This document shows positions 1 to 8,730 of a stretch of 64,000 bases of DNA, piece by piece. The stretch's first letter is position 1, and the number at the start of each line of letters is the position of its first letter. The notes beneath the pieces are model-generated. The model saw only the letters and a program-made list of their open reading frames with translations. It ran no database searches and was not told the origin of the DNA. The stretch lies in NCBI GenBank assembly GCA_022510565.1, contig JAFLTE010000010.1, forward strand, positions 1-64,000, given 5' to 3'. This stretch comes from Lachnospiraceae bacterium. Its GTDB lineage: Bacteria; Bacillota; Clostridia; Lachnospirales; Lachnospiraceae. Made by a program: the position numbers and the translations under genes.

Positions 1-323
1 TTTCCAGCAATCGTATATTCACGTTCTATGTATTCTTCAAGTATCGGAAACATATCTTGTATCAAAAATACACTCTCACGGCTATCATCTAATTTCGCAA
101 TGTGTATAATATCACAAGGTTTCCCTGCCTTTTCCTTTTTCTCCACAATCCGTTTATATTTATCAATGCGACTAGACAAAGGAATCATCCAATATATTCC
201 TGTACTTGTATCCTCAAAACAGTAATAATGGGGTCTATTCCCTTCCTTGTTACCCTTTAGATACGGATCTGATATGTCCTCAAAAAACTTATCGCGTATT
301 ATATAAAATCCCGTTTTCTTCAT
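1..323 (-). CDS. cptN: CptN-like type III toxin (endoribonuclease), 3' part cut off by window edge
   Basis: The first about 107 residues are visible, beginning MKKTGFYIIRDKFFEDISD and continuing with RPHYYCFEDTSTGIYW, PLSSRIDKYKRIVEKK, CDIIHIAKL and SVFLIQDMFPI. From memory of the family this matches the CptN branch of ToxN/AbiQ-type endoribonuclease toxins, which cut RNA and are held inactive by a repeated RNA antitoxin. The start at 321-323 has a GGAGA site eight bases upstream. The context is decisive: upstream on the same strand come a terminator and two covarying 45-nt repeats, the order promoter, RNA repeats, terminator, toxin known for type III systems. The C-terminal part lies outside the window, so I cannot tell whether the toxin is intact. 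Family call is from recall, not a search. Confidence 0.8.
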   Translation of the reverse strand, partial: MKKTGFYIIRDKFFEDISDPYLKGNKEGNRPHYYCFEDTSTGIYWMIPLSSRIDKYKRIVEKKEKAGKPCDIIHIAKLDDSRESVFLIQDMFPILEEYIEREYTIAG

Positions 324-341
324 ATGCTTGTCTCCATTATA

Positions 342-373
342 GAAAAAGTCCTCCGCCTTGCGGCGAAGGACTA
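342..373 (-). terminator. Intrinsic terminator between antitoxin repeats and toxin gene
   Basis: On the minus strand an 11-bp stem AGTCCTTCGCC / GGCGGAGGACT (one G-U pair) with a GCAA loop is followed by TTTTTC. In type III toxin-antitoxin operons this terminator lets most transcripts stop after the antitoxin, so that RNA antitoxin exceeds toxin mRNA. It lies between the repeats and the toxin start, as that model needs. Confidence 0.85.
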
Positions 374-545
374 AACTTTCAACCCAACCACTTATATACC
401 GCATATTGGTCAGCGGTAAACCTTCAACCCGACCATTTATATACCACATATCGGTCAGTGGTAAACTTTCCTTGTGCCTACATTCTAGCAGGCACAAAGT
501 GGAAAGTCAATAAAACTTTCCATTAATATTTTATTCTTTACAAAA
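373..545 (-). ncRNA. cptI: CptI-like antitoxin RNA with 45-nt tandem repeats
   Basis: Two units of exactly 45 nt (373-417 and 418-462) differ at six positions, all transitions. Some changes are compensatory: on the minus strand ACCGC pairs with GCGGT in one unit and ACCAC with GTGGT in the other, so the fold, not the sequence, is kept. A third, divergent unit of about 50 nt starts at 463 with the same AAACTTTC border and holds a hairpin made from TGTGCC and GGCACA; the border recurs at 513. Known type III antitoxins are such repeats, each unit binding one toxin. An extended -10 candidate (TGG then TATAGA, minus strand, 550-555) may start the transcript; this promoter and the upstream limit are guesses. 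Confidence 0.75.
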
Positions 546-630
546 TAATTCTATACCACCTTCAGTAGTATATCTACTTTATGGCAACAAAATATCTTTT
601 CATAATCCACAAATATAAGTATTATGGATA

Positions 631-660
631 ATGGCAGATAAACCATGAACTATCTGTCAT
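631..660 (-). terminator. Weak hairpin downstream of guaA
   Basis: A 10-bp inverted repeat (ATGACAGATA / TATCTGCCAT on the minus strand, one G-U pair, 10-nt loop) lies 26 bases after the guaA stop. It has no T-run, so it is a poor intrinsic terminator. The rest of 546-685 is A+T-rich and I see nothing else in it. Confidence 0.3.
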
Positions 661-685
661 TTAAAATAATCTATGATAATAATTT

Positions 686-2227
686 TTACTCGAACTCTAT
701 CGTCGCGGGGGGCTTCCCGGTACAGTCATACAGCACCCTGTTGACTCCTTTAACCTCATTCACAATCCGGTTCGCTACAGTTCCCAGTACTTCCCACGGA
801 ATCTGTGCTGCTTCGGCTGTCATAAAGTCGCTGGTATTCACCGCGCGAAGCGCCACGGCGTAGTCGTAGGTCCTGAAGTCACCCATGACACCCACGGAGC
901 GCATATTGGTCAGCGCTGCGAAATATTGACCGAGATTCTTGTCCACGCCTGCCTTGGCAATCTCTTCCCGATAAATATAGTCCGCATCCTGCACAATCCG
1001 AACCTTTTCAGCTGTAACCTCTCCAATGATACGGATGCCCAACCCCGGACCGGGGAACGGCTGACGGAACACAAGATGCTCCGGGATTCCAAGTTCCAGC
1101 CCTGCTTTTCGCACTTCATCCTTAAAAAGCATTCGTAACGGCTCTATAATCTCCTTAAAATCAACACAATCCGGCAGACCGCCCACATTATGATGGGACT
1201 TGATTACCGCCGACTTTCCAAGTCCCGACTCGATTACATCAGGATAAATGGTACCCTGCACTAAGAAATCTACTGCACCGATTTTTTTCGCCTCTTCTTC
1301 AAATACACGGATAAACTCTTCGCCGATAATCTTACGTTTCTGCTCCGGCTCGGTTACACCTGCAAGTTTCTGATAAAAACGCTCCTGCGCATTGACACGG
1401 ATAAAGTTCAGGTCATAAGGGCCGTCCGGTCCAAAGACAGCTTCCACTTCGTCTCCTTCATTTTTACGGAGCAGTCCGTGGTCTACGAATACGCAGGTCA
1501 ATTGTTTTCCAACTGCTTTAGCCAAAAGCACTGCTGCCACGGAGGAATCCACGCCACCGGACAGAGCACACAGCACTTTGCCGCCGCCAACTTTATCGCG
1601 GATTGCCTGAATAGTCGTCTCCACGAAGGAATCCATTTTCCAATCACCTTTACAACCACAGACATTCAGTACGAAATTCTCAAGCATCTTCATGCCTTCT
1701 ACAGTGTGCATAACCTCAGGATGGAACTGTACCGCATACAACCCTTTTTCAGGACATTCCATAGCTGCAACGGGACAAACCGGTGTATGCGCCGTCACCT
1801 TAAAGCCGTCGGGCGCTTTTTCAATATAATCGGTATGGCTCATCCAGCAGATTGTTTTGTCGGATACGCCTGCAAACATGGTTGTATGGTCGTCGATAGT
1901 CACTTCGGTTTTGCCATATTCGCTGACGGGAGCGGTAGTCACTTTTCCGCCCAGAAAATGCGCCATAAGCTGGGAGCCGTAACAGATACCCAGAATCGGA
2001 ACTCCCAGTTCAAAAATCTCTTTATCGCAAACCACGGCTTCTTCCCCGTACACGCTATTAGGTCCGCCGGTAAAAATGATGCCTTTCGGATTCATCTCTT
2101 TAATTTTATCCAGACTTAAGCTGTAGGGATGCACTTCGCAGTACACGTTACATTCCCTGACGCGCCTGGCAATCAACTGATTATATTGTCCGCCAAAATC
2201 CAGTACGATAACCGTTTCTCTTTCCAT
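686..2227 (-). CDS. guaA: GMP synthase (glutamine-hydrolysing)
   Basis: This 513-residue protein makes GMP from XMP, ATP and glutamine in purine synthesis. The N-terminal class I glutamine amidotransferase domain shows the nucleophile motif [11 protein letters not shown] and the downstream FHPEV histidine and glutamate. The ATP pyrophosphatase domain carries the P-loop [12 protein letters not shown], and the C-terminal dimerisation domain ends with the usual [11 protein letters not shown]. Length is normal for the family. It begins with ATG after a short gap and appears to be transcribed alone. I looked for a guanine riboswitch in the 200 bases upstream (2228-2429) and did not recognise one. 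Confidence 0.97.
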   Translation of the reverse strand: MERETVIVLDFGGQYNQLIARRVRECNVYCEVHPYSLSLDKIKEMNPKGIIFTGGPNSVYGEEAVVCDKEIFELGVPILGICYGSQLMAHFLGGKVTTAPVSEYGKTEVTIDDHTTMFAGVSDKTICWMSHTDYIEKAPDGFKVTAHTPVCPVAAMECPEKGLYAVQFHPEVMHTVEGMKMLENFVLNVCGCKGDWKMDSFVETTIQAIRDKVGGGKVLCALSGGVDSSVAAVLLAKAVGKQLTCVFVDHGLLRKNEGDEVEAVFGPDGPYDLNFIRVNAQERFYQKLAGVTEPEQKRKIIGEEFIRVFEEEAKKIGAVDFLVQGTIYPDVIESGLGKSAVIKSHHNVGGLPDCVDFKEIIEPLRMLFKDEVRKAGLELGIPEHLVFRQPFPGPGLGIRIIGEVTAEKVRIVQDADYIYREEIAKAGVDKNLGQYFAALTNMRSVGVMGDFRTYDYAVALRAVNTSDFMTAEAAQIPWEVLGTVANRIVNEVKGVNRVLYDCTGKPPATIEFE

Positions 2228-2429
2228 GTTTTCTCTCCCATCTTTAGCTGGTATTTTATGTCGTCATATATTTTCATGTGAAGTTCTGAAAACTTTATAT
2301 CTTATTATAAGATAGCCCTAAAACCCTTGTCAAAACATATTTATGGTATCATCAGAATTAGCCGTAACGCAGGAAAGGACCATCTGTCCTGCAGATCGTC
2401 CCATTGTTTCCTCCCACGTCATAGATCTC

Positions 2430-2684
2430 TTATTTGTGCTGATGCAGATATTTTTCTCTGGTCGCTAATCCCCCGCGGATGTGTCTTTCCGATTTATTGA
2501 CATCCAATACTTTTCTTGCTTCCGCCGCCAGTGCGGGATTGAGCTGCGAAAGGCGGTCTGTTACGTCTTTATGTACCGTACTCTTACTGATTCCAAATTC
2601 CTTCGCCGTCTGTCTCACTGTGGCATTATTCTCAATGATATAATTGGCAATCTGAATTGCACGTTCCTCAATATAATCTTTCAA
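2430..2684 (-). CDS. spoIIID: Sporulation transcriptional regulator SpoIIID
   Basis: The 84-residue protein has the SpoIIID helix-turn-helix (VRQTAKEFGISKSTVHKDVTDRL) and the conserved tail RHIRGGLATREKYL. SpoIIID switches early to late mother-cell gene expression during spore formation. The start is TTG at 2682-2684, matching the expected N-terminus (KDYIEERAIQIANYI). Its only ribosome site is GAGGGG at 2692-2697, seven bases upstream, which lies inside the 3' arm of a strong hairpin that also resembles a terminator for the kinase gene upstream. Sequestration of this site in read-through transcripts is therefore possible. No mreB or spoIID gene adjoins it, unlike in Bacillus. Confidence 0.93.
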   Translation of the reverse strand: MKDYIEERAIQIANYIIENNATVRQTAKEFGISKSTVHKDVTDRLSQLNPALAAEARKVLDVNKSERHIRGGLATREKYLHQHK

Positions 2685-2749
2685 AAAGAAACCCCTCAGA
2701 ACACTTTTTTACATTGTATGAAATGTTCTGAGGGGTTATGACTACTTTG
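2685..2749. repeat. Dispersed palindromic element, copy 1
   Basis: A 65-bp element made of an about 17-bp inverted repeat (AACCCCTCAGAACA / TGTTCTGAGGGGTT) with flanks AAAGAA and ATGACTACTTTG. A near-identical copy with the same flanks is at 8627-8689. On the minus strand the stem is followed by TTTCTTTTT, so it can act as an intrinsic terminator for the kinase gene that stops at 2794. Here it also supplies the spoIIID ribosome site. Confidence 0.8.
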
Positions 2750-2793
2750 GTGTTTATATAGAATGAACCATAATTCTAAAATTTCGCTGGATA

Positions 2794-5700
2794 TCATTTC
2801 AGATGCTCAGATAAAGTTTTAAACACGACACTAATATCCAGAGGCTTGGCGATGTGGCCGTTCATACCGCACTTTAAGGCAAGGGCTTTGTCTTCCTCAA
2901 AGGCATTGGCAGTCATCGCTATAATAGGCATGGTGGCAATATCCTTGCGATTCATACTGCGGATAGCCACCACTTCCTCGTATCCGTCCATCACAGGCAT
3001 CTGAATGTCAGTAAGAATAATATCATAATAATACTCCTCGGATTTCTCCACCATGGATACCGCTTCGGAGCCGTCCACCGCTTCTTCCACCGTAAATCCT
3101 GCTTCCTTTAATATCTCTGTTGCAATTTCGCGATTTAATTCATTATCTTCCACTAAGAGCACACGCTTACCGCTGAAGTCCTGGTCGGTATAATTCATCT
3201 CTGCCGTACTCTCCTCCGTGAGATGATTCGCCTTAAGCAGCGCGCTCCTCAAATCCGACATAAACAGAGGTTTACTACAGAATTCCGTGATACCGGCTTC
3301 CTTTGCCTCTTTTTCCATATCCGACCAATCGTAAGCTGTCGCTATAATAATGGGAATATCATCTCCTGCCGCCTCACGGATCTTTCCGGCTGTCTCAATG
3401 CCTCCCTGCTCCGGCATATTCAGATCAAGAATATATGTATGGAAGGGATCATGTTCATCATACGCCTTACGGGCGCGCAGTGCGGCCTCCTCGGCAGAGG
3501 TTGTCCACTCGGGACGCATACCAATCTGTCCCAGCATGTCGGCAACACTGTCACAGGTATCAACATCATCATCCACCACAAGGGCTCGAAGTCCTTCCAG
3601 TTCTGCAATATTCTGACTGTTATTACTATTCGCCTGCAGTTTAAGATCCAGAATGATTACAAATTCTGTTCCTTCTCCCTTCACACTGCTTACGCTAATG
3701 GTGCCGCCCATTATTTCCACGAGTTTCTTGGTGATTGCCATACCAAGTCCCGTCCCCTCAATCCCTGACTTGAGAGTGCTGCTTTCCCGCTCAAAGGGTT
3801 CAAATATATGTTCTATGAACTCATCCGACATACCGATGCCCGTATCTTTAATGGAAAACTCATATGTGGCGTAACCTTGCACTGCGCAGGGTCTCTGACA
3901 CATTCGAAAAGAAACGCTCCCTCCTGCGGGGGTGAATTTCACCGCATTACCCAGAATGTTGATAAATATCTGATTCAGTTTCAGAGGGTCAGCATAAATA
4001 TCTTCATTGGCAACATCAACAGTGTCAATGAAGAAATCAAGCTGCTTTTCTTTTACCTGAGGTTGAATAATATTTGCCAAAGTATGAAGGAGCTCTGATA
4101 GGTTGCATTCCTGCTCCTGAATCTGCACCTTGCCGCTTTCAATCCGGCTCATATCCAATATATCATTGATCAGGTTTAAAAGATGCTTACTGGACGACAT
4201 GATTTTATCCAGACAATCCTTTACCCGCTCCGTATTATCTATATGGCTCGCTGCTATAGCCGAAAAACCGATAATAGCGTTCATGGGGGTCCTCATATCA
4301 TGGGACATATTGGAAAGGAATGTAGTTTTTGCCAAATTGGCTTGCTGTGCCTGCGCCAGGGCAGATTCCAGCAGTGTCTTTTGCTTGCGCTCGTTTTCCA
4401 CCAGCTCCGTGTTATCAATGGAAAAGACGGTGGCAAACCGCTGTCCTTTCTCACCCTGCACCCTGGCAGTAACAGTATAATATTTAATTGTCTCTGTATT
4501 ATCTGTCGAATCCGACTCATAGCTGCATATCAGCTTATCACCCGTCTTTGCCCGTTCAAAAGCACTGCGGTTGAAAGTATTCCGAACTCTCTCTCTGTCT
4601 TCGGGTCTCACCTCCGCAACCCGCGCCTCAAGGTAGTCTTCCCAGTTTCCCACGTCTATCTTTGTAAACTTACCTTGCCTTACATCAATCTGTATTGTCT
4701 CCCAGGTCTCAAGATCCACCCTCAGAAGATGGGAATAAACATCCTCCGCAGCGCTCACAAAAAGCAGTTCATACCGTCTGAGCAATTTTTGCTGCATCAG
4801 TTCTTTCTCATAGGCATCCTCCACCAGTTTTCTCTGCTCCATCTCATGGCGGACTTCCTTATCCACATTGCTGAAACCTATTGCTATCTCCACATCCTCG
4901 CTGTCACTTTCAATCCGGGAAGCCGTCATTCGATAATATTCAATTTCCCCGTCTCTCACAACCCGGTAATTTACCGCACTGGAACTTTCCTTTTCCAATA
5001 CCTCCATCAAATGCTCCGGCGCAGCATATGCCAGCAACATTTCCTTATCCGGCTCATATACCGATGCCTCCACATAAAAGCGGATAAGCTTTATGTAGCT
5101 TCCCTCCTGAAACCGATTCCCAAAATTTTTAATGATCTCATTGCTCATACGAAAAGCCTGAACGGTGTCCTTCGTCAGATTCACCCAGTAAACATTGGCA
5201 TAATCCACACTGAGAGCCTGTATCATTTCCATCTGCTTTGTATTCTGGTCTTGTCCTTTTCTTATCTCCGAGTAATCTTTTATCAATGCAATTGCCACAA
5301 TATCTCCGGTGATTTCATTTTTGGAAATAACGAAAATCTTGTGGGCATAAATCCATCTTCCGCTGCCATCCTGAATCCAGAAATTATAATAAGGATCCAG
5401 CATACCTTTTTCATAGCAACTAAGCAGATACTCCGGTGAACAATGGTCATAATAATCCTGTCTGCTGTTGCCCGGCACACGCATTCCCAGACACCTCACA
5501 AATTCTGAGTACCGGCTGGGCATGGAAAACCCCATGTCATCCGCTATGGATATCTCCTCATCTCCCTTAAATCGTGTCGCTTTACCCTCCATCAGATCCT
5601 TAGACAAATTCACCTCATACATTGCAATAGCATCAGAGGTAATTGCCGTCATATACTGCCTCTCACGACTGCTTGCCGCGTTAATCATCTTCTGATGGCT

Positions 5701-6132
5701 GATGCGCTCCCTGTCCATCTTCTTTATTCTTTCCGTAATATCACTGATAAAAACGTAGAATATATCTCCCTCAGTCTCATCATGTACCAGGTGCCCAAAG
5801 TCCTCTACCCAGCAGATTTCCCCGTCTTTCCGGATAATCCTGTACTCCACATAATCATGCTCATGAAGATCGCCCTCAATCTGATGTGATATATACGCCT
5901 CCACCCGTTCCAAATCATCGGGATGGACAATTCCCTTAAAAGAATTTCCGGTAAGCTCCTGAAACTCCTCTTTTGTTTCGCATCTAAATAGATGTAACAT
6001 CGCATCATTGGCATAAATCAACTCTTCATTACCGCCCGCACGATAAATGAAAAAACCGCCGGGAATACCCTGCATGATATCATTTATTGTAAATTCACCT
6101 ATATTGTTTGCCTTATAATTGGAGTTCCCCAT
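2794..6132 (-). CDS. PAS-domain hybrid sensor histidine kinase with two receiver domains
   Basis: I choose the ATG at 6130-6132 because GGAGGG lies six bases upstream; an in-frame start 60 bases earlier has no such site. The 1112-residue product has several PAS-like sensor regions in the first about 580 residues (the first reads FFIYRAGGNEELIYAND, ending FYVFISDITERI). Then comes a HisKA dimerisation helix with H611 in NMSHDMRTP, an HATPase domain with ILGNAVKFTPAGG and GIEGTGLGMAIT, and two receiver domains with phospho-acceptor aspartates D903 (ILDLNMP) and D1042 (LTDIQMP). I see no membrane segment, so it probably senses a cytoplasmic signal. No output domain or partner response regulator gene is adjacent, so its target is unknown. 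It is followed by the palindromic terminator-like element. Confidence 0.92.
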   Translation of the reverse strand: MGNSNYKANNIGEFTINDIMQGIPGGFFIYRAGGNEELIYANDAMLHLFRCETKEEFQELTGNSFKGIVHPDDLERVEAYISHQIEGDLHEHDYVEYRIIRKDGEICWVEDFGHLVHDETEGDIFYVFISDITERIKKMDRERISHQKMINAASSRERQYMTAITSDAIAMYEVNLSKDLMEGKATRFKGDEEISIADDMGFSMPSRYSEFVRCLGMRVPGNSRQDYYDHCSPEYLLSCYEKGMLDPYYNFWIQDGSGRWIYAHKIFVISKNEITGDIVAIALIKDYSEIRKGQDQNTKQMEMIQALSVDYANVYWVNLTKDTVQAFRMSNEIIKNFGNRFQEGSYIKLIRFYVEASVYEPDKEMLLAYAAPEHLMEVLEKESSSAVNYRVVRDGEIEYYRMTASRIESDSEDVEIAIGFSNVDKEVRHEMEQRKLVEDAYEKELMQQKLLRRYELLFVSAAEDVYSHLLRVDLETWETIQIDVRQGKFTKIDVGNWEDYLEARVAEVRPEDRERVRNTFNRSAFERAKTGDKLICSYESDSTDNTETIKYYTVTARVQGEKGQRFATVFSIDNTELVENERKQKTLLESALAQAQQANLAKTTFLSNMSHDMRTPMNAIIGFSAIAASHIDNTERVKDCLDKIMSSSKHLLNLINDILDMSRIESGKVQIQEQECNLSELLHTLANIIQPQVKEKQLDFFIDTVDVANEDIYADPLKLNQIFINILGNAVKFTPAGGSVSFRMCQRPCAVQGYATYEFSIKDTGIGMSDEFIEHIFEPFERESSTLKSGIEGTGLGMAITKKLVEIMGGTISVSSVKGEGTEFVIILDLKLQANSNNSQNIAELEGLRALVVDDDVDTCDSVADMLGQIGMRPEWTTSAEEAALRARKAYDEHDPFHTYILDLNMPEQGGIETAGKIREAAGDDIPIIIATAYDWSDMEKEAKEAGITEFCSKPLFMSDLRSALLKANHLTEESTAEMNYTDQDFSGKRVLLVEDNELNREIATEILKEAGFTVEEAVDGSEAVSMVEKSEEYYYDIILTDIQMPVMDGYEEVVAIRSMNRKDIATMPIIAMTANAFEEDKALALKCGMNGHIAKPLDISVVFKTLSEHLK

Positions 6133-6262
6133 AATAATCCCTCCTGCTAATATGATTAATAAAAGTTTACCTTTTTTCCCTATGCATAGCAACCGTTTTT
6201 TGCTTTAACAGCCTCCTTAATCGGGATACAAAAAAGGCGCTCATTATTGAATGCCCTATAAT

Positions 6263-6293
6263 ATAAAAGGCAGATGTCCAATCTGACATCTGC
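6263..6293 (-). terminator. Terminator of the AmmeMemoRadiSam genes
   Basis: A perfect 9-bp stem (GCAGATGTC / GACATCTGC) with a 6-nt loop, followed on the minus strand by CTTTTAT. It lies 30 bases beyond the radical SAM gene stop. Confidence 0.7.
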
Positions 6294-6322
6294 TCTTTAT
6301 CATATTGTTATTATCCAATTCA

Positions 6323-7150
6323 TCAACAGTTCCCTGTATAGACATAAGTCAAATATGCTCTGGCCTCGTCCGCCAAGCGATAGACCCGCTCCACCGATTC
6401 AGGAGGACGATCCATCATCTGATACCTGGGAAAGAACCGGGACAGATGCAGCGGAATATCGGGATCCACGCTTGCCAGCCAGTGAGCCAGTTCCCGGATC
6501 TCATCCACACTGTCGTTTTCTCCCGGAACCAGCAGGGTAGTCACCTCTGTATGGCACTGCTCTGCCGCCAGCATAATGGAGTTCTTCACCGTATCCAGAT
6601 CGCCGCCCAGTTTTTTGTACCACGCAGCTGTGAACCCTTTCAGGTCAATATTGGCGGCGTCAATAGAGGGCAGCAGCGCCCGCCAAGGAGCTTCCTCGAC
6701 CATCCCGTTGGTGACAAGCACATTGACCATCCCTCTCTCATGGATGAGCGCGGCCAGGTCCCTAACATATTCGTACCCGACGAGCGGCTCATTGTAGGTA
6801 TATGCCACGCCGATGTTTCCCTGGGGAACAAGCTCCGCGGCCTTGTCAGCCAGCTGCTCCGGGGAAAACCATTCAGTATAAAGCTCACCTTCGGATGCCA
6901 TGGAGATTTCATGGTTCTGGCAGAAGGGACAACGTAAATTGCAGCCAAAGCTGCCCACCGATAAAATGAAGCTTCCGGGACGGAACCGGCGCAGGGGCTT
7001 TTTCTCGATAGGATCCAGAGCCAGACCGGTCAGCTTTCCATAGTTCAGCGGGACGACCCGTCCGTCCCGGCACCCTCTGGCCCGACACAGCCCGGTTTGG
7101 CCTTCATCCAGCTTGCAGTGATGGAAGCACAGTTCACAGTGTGTTTTCAT
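6323..7150 (-). CDS. amrS: AmmeMemoRadiSam system radical SAM enzyme
   Basis: The 275-residue protein has the radical SAM cluster motif CX3CX2C at C70, C74 and C77 (GCNLRCPFC) and an N-terminal cysteine-rich stretch (CELCFHHC, C22, C27) typical of this family and of pyruvate formate-lyase activase relatives. The motif YTYNEPL and LVPGEND, and the end YVYTGNC, also fit. The gene overlaps the upstream Memo/AMMECR1 gene by four bases (ATGA), so the two are translationally coupled. In the widespread AmmeMemoRadiSam gene set these partners occur together; their reaction was long unknown and I do not assign one. The pair is visibly more G+C-rich than its neighbours, which may reflect transfer. Confidence 0.9.
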   Translation of the reverse strand: MKTHCELCFHHCKLDEGQTGLCRARGCRDGRVVPLNYGKLTGLALDPIEKKPLRRFRPGSFILSVGSFGCNLRCPFCQNHEISMASEGELYTEWFSPEQLADKAAELVPQGNIGVAYTYNEPLVGYEYVRDLAALIHERGMVNVLVTNGMVEEAPWRALLPSIDAANIDLKGFTAAWYKKLGGDLDTVKNSIMLAAEQCHTEVTTLLVPGENDSVDEIRELAHWLASVDPDIPLHLSRFFPRYQMMDRPPESVERVYRLADEARAYLTYVYTGNC

Positions 7151-8544
7151 GTGTGCCTCACCACCTCGAATCGTTCCAGAGTATACCGCTCCCCGCTGTT
7201 AATACCGCCTTTCTGCAATGCAATCTCAAGCTGTTGCTCTACGGTATCCACGCCCTCTAAATCGGGTAGCAGCAAGCCCCTTCTGCCACCGCAGGACACA
7301 ATAATGCCGTACTTCCTGACATCCAGCTCCGTCGGGGAGGAAACAACCTCCGGCTCCCCTAATATATCCACACTGTATTCCAAACTGTTCAGCTCATCTG
7401 CCCTGACCGGAGCAAAGCGCGGATCCCTGGAGCAGGCAGAAACAGCGTTTTGGACGATCTCCCAGGCCACGCTCTCTGTGGTGGGTGCGGTGGTGCCGAT
7501 ACATCCCCGCAGCTGTCCATGGGCGTGAAGCGAGACAAAGGCTCCGGCAGACCGGGTCGTCATCTCGTCGGGCAAACCGTCCGGCAGGACATCCAGCTGT
7601 TTCCCTGTGCACACATAGGTTTCCAGCGACAGACGGGCCAGTCTCACCCAGGGGTCCTCCGCCGCTTTTCGCTCTTCCATGCGAATGCGCATGGTCTCCT
7701 CGTACTGCTGTGCAAAATGACGGCTCTCGTCCGATCCGGTAACGGTAAAGGTGGCTACGCCGTAACCCACGCCGAAGGTACCCTCGTAGCTGAGAAGCCT
7801 TGCGTCCACCGACAGACCGTCCAACGCCCCGGCCATAATCTGAAAGGAGCGCAGTCCGCATTCTGCCGCCCGGTCGCACAGATTGGAATCCATGGTCAAA
7901 AATTGCAGAAAGTCCCCGGCTGCCATGGCATCGGTCACCTCGTGGTCAAAGACCGGGCCTTCGGGGACGTAGCCATAAGGCCCGTCGTCCTTCAGCTTGT
8001 GGGACAGATCGCCGCTGGCTACAAATACTATCCTGCGTCCCAGCTTATCCGCCGCTTTGGCGATACACCGGCCCAGCCGGTAGTGCTCCAAAGGTGAGAA
8101 TCCGGAGAGGCCGATACGCAGGATAGGGCAGTCTACCCCCGCTTCCCGGAGAAAGTACAGGGGCAGAAAGGTGCCGTGATCCAGAGATGGGTCTCTCTCG
8201 CCCAGTGTCCCTGCCTGGATACCAGTTCCTTGCGCCCGGCGGACAAGTTCGTCCCGCAGTTCCTCGTCGTATTCTACCGTGAGCCCGGTCTGGGGTGCGC
8301 CGAAGGCGGACATGTCGCCGGATGCGCCTTTGCCGGGAGAGATGTGGAAGTAGTCGGCATACATTACGCAGTGGGGAGAGGTGACAATCAGTACCTCCGG
8401 ATTCCAGGCTGCAACCTGCCGTGCTGCGGCGCGGTAAGCTTCGACGGTGGCTTGAACCTCCCGCTCTCTGCCCCGGCCTACGGTTGGTATGATAATGGGT
8501 GGATGCGGGACAATGATAGCCCCGGGAATATGACTTACTGACAT
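7147..8544 (-). CDS. AmmeMemoRadiSam system fusion protein: Memo (B) plus AMMECR1 (A)
   Basis: I choose the ATG at 8544 (MSVSHIPGAIIVPHPP), which has GAAAGG nine bases upstream; an ATG 24 bases earlier has no clear site. The N-terminal half is Memo/LigB-like, with candidate metal-binding histidines in VPHPP, VTSPHCVMY, DPSLDHGTF and ASGDLSHKL. The C-terminal half, from about residue 300, is an AMMECR1 domain with the signature LRGCIGT and DPRFAPV. In many genomes these are two genes; here they are fused at about 465 residues, supporting a common complex or pathway. It is coupled to the radical SAM gene by a four-base overlap. The high G+C content compared with neighbouring genes is seen here as well. 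Confidence 0.9.
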   Translation of the reverse strand: MSVSHIPGAIIVPHPPIIIPTVGRGREREVQATVEAYRAAARQVAAWNPEVLIVTSPHCVMYADYFHISPGKGASGDMSAFGAPQTGLTVEYDEELRDELVRRAQGTGIQAGTLGERDPSLDHGTFLPLYFLREAGVDCPILRIGLSGFSPLEHYRLGRCIAKAADKLGRRIVFVASGDLSHKLKDDGPYGYVPEGPVFDHEVTDAMAAGDFLQFLTMDSNLCDRAAECGLRSFQIMAGALDGLSVDARLLSYEGTFGVGYGVATFTVTGSDESRHFAQQYEETMRIRMEERKAAEDPWVRLARLSLETYVCTGKQLDVLPDGLPDEMTTRSAGAFVSLHAHGQLRGCIGTTAPTTESVAWEIVQNAVSACSRDPRFAPVRADELNSLEYSVDILGEPEVVSSPTELDVRKYGIIVSCGGRRGLLLPDLEGVDTVEQQLEIALQKGGINSGERYTLERFEVVRHT

Positions 8545-8626
8545 TTCAATTAACCTTTCTCTTTTCATTGATTCTTATTATAGTCCATAAGATTGCTTTC
8601 TTCAAATACTTCGCCGAGAGAAAATA

Positions 8627-8689
8627 AAAGAAACCCCTCAGAACACTTTTACATTGAATCAAATGTTCTGAGGGGTTATGACTACTTTG
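8627..8689. repeat. Dispersed palindromic element, copy 2
   Basis: Matches the element at 2685-2749 over its whole length, including both flanks, except for a two-base shorter T-run and two loop changes. It lies 41 bases beyond the stop of the unknown gene at 8731 and has TTTCTTTT after the stem on the minus strand, so it may end that transcript. Here no gene starts directly after it. Confidence 0.8.
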
Positions 8690-8730
8690 CAATTAGATAT
8701 GAGTTGATTGGCGTGCACTTAATACCTTCA

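Noticed and set aside
373-462. Possible CRISPR array
   Set aside because: The 45-nt units are contiguous with no spacers, only two to three copies, and vary in a base-pair-preserving way, fitting a type III antitoxin.
28-526. Two plus-strand reading frames at the window start
   Set aside because: They lie antisense to the toxin gene and to the covarying RNA repeats, lack ribosome sites and have no protein-like composition.
2228-2429. Guanine riboswitch upstream of guaA
   Set aside because: I could not find the conserved three-way junction bases; the region is A+T-rich with no clear expression platform.
4183-5439. A 418-residue frame on the plus strand
   Set aside because: It is antisense to the well-supported kinase gene, has no ribosome site and encodes no recognisable domain.
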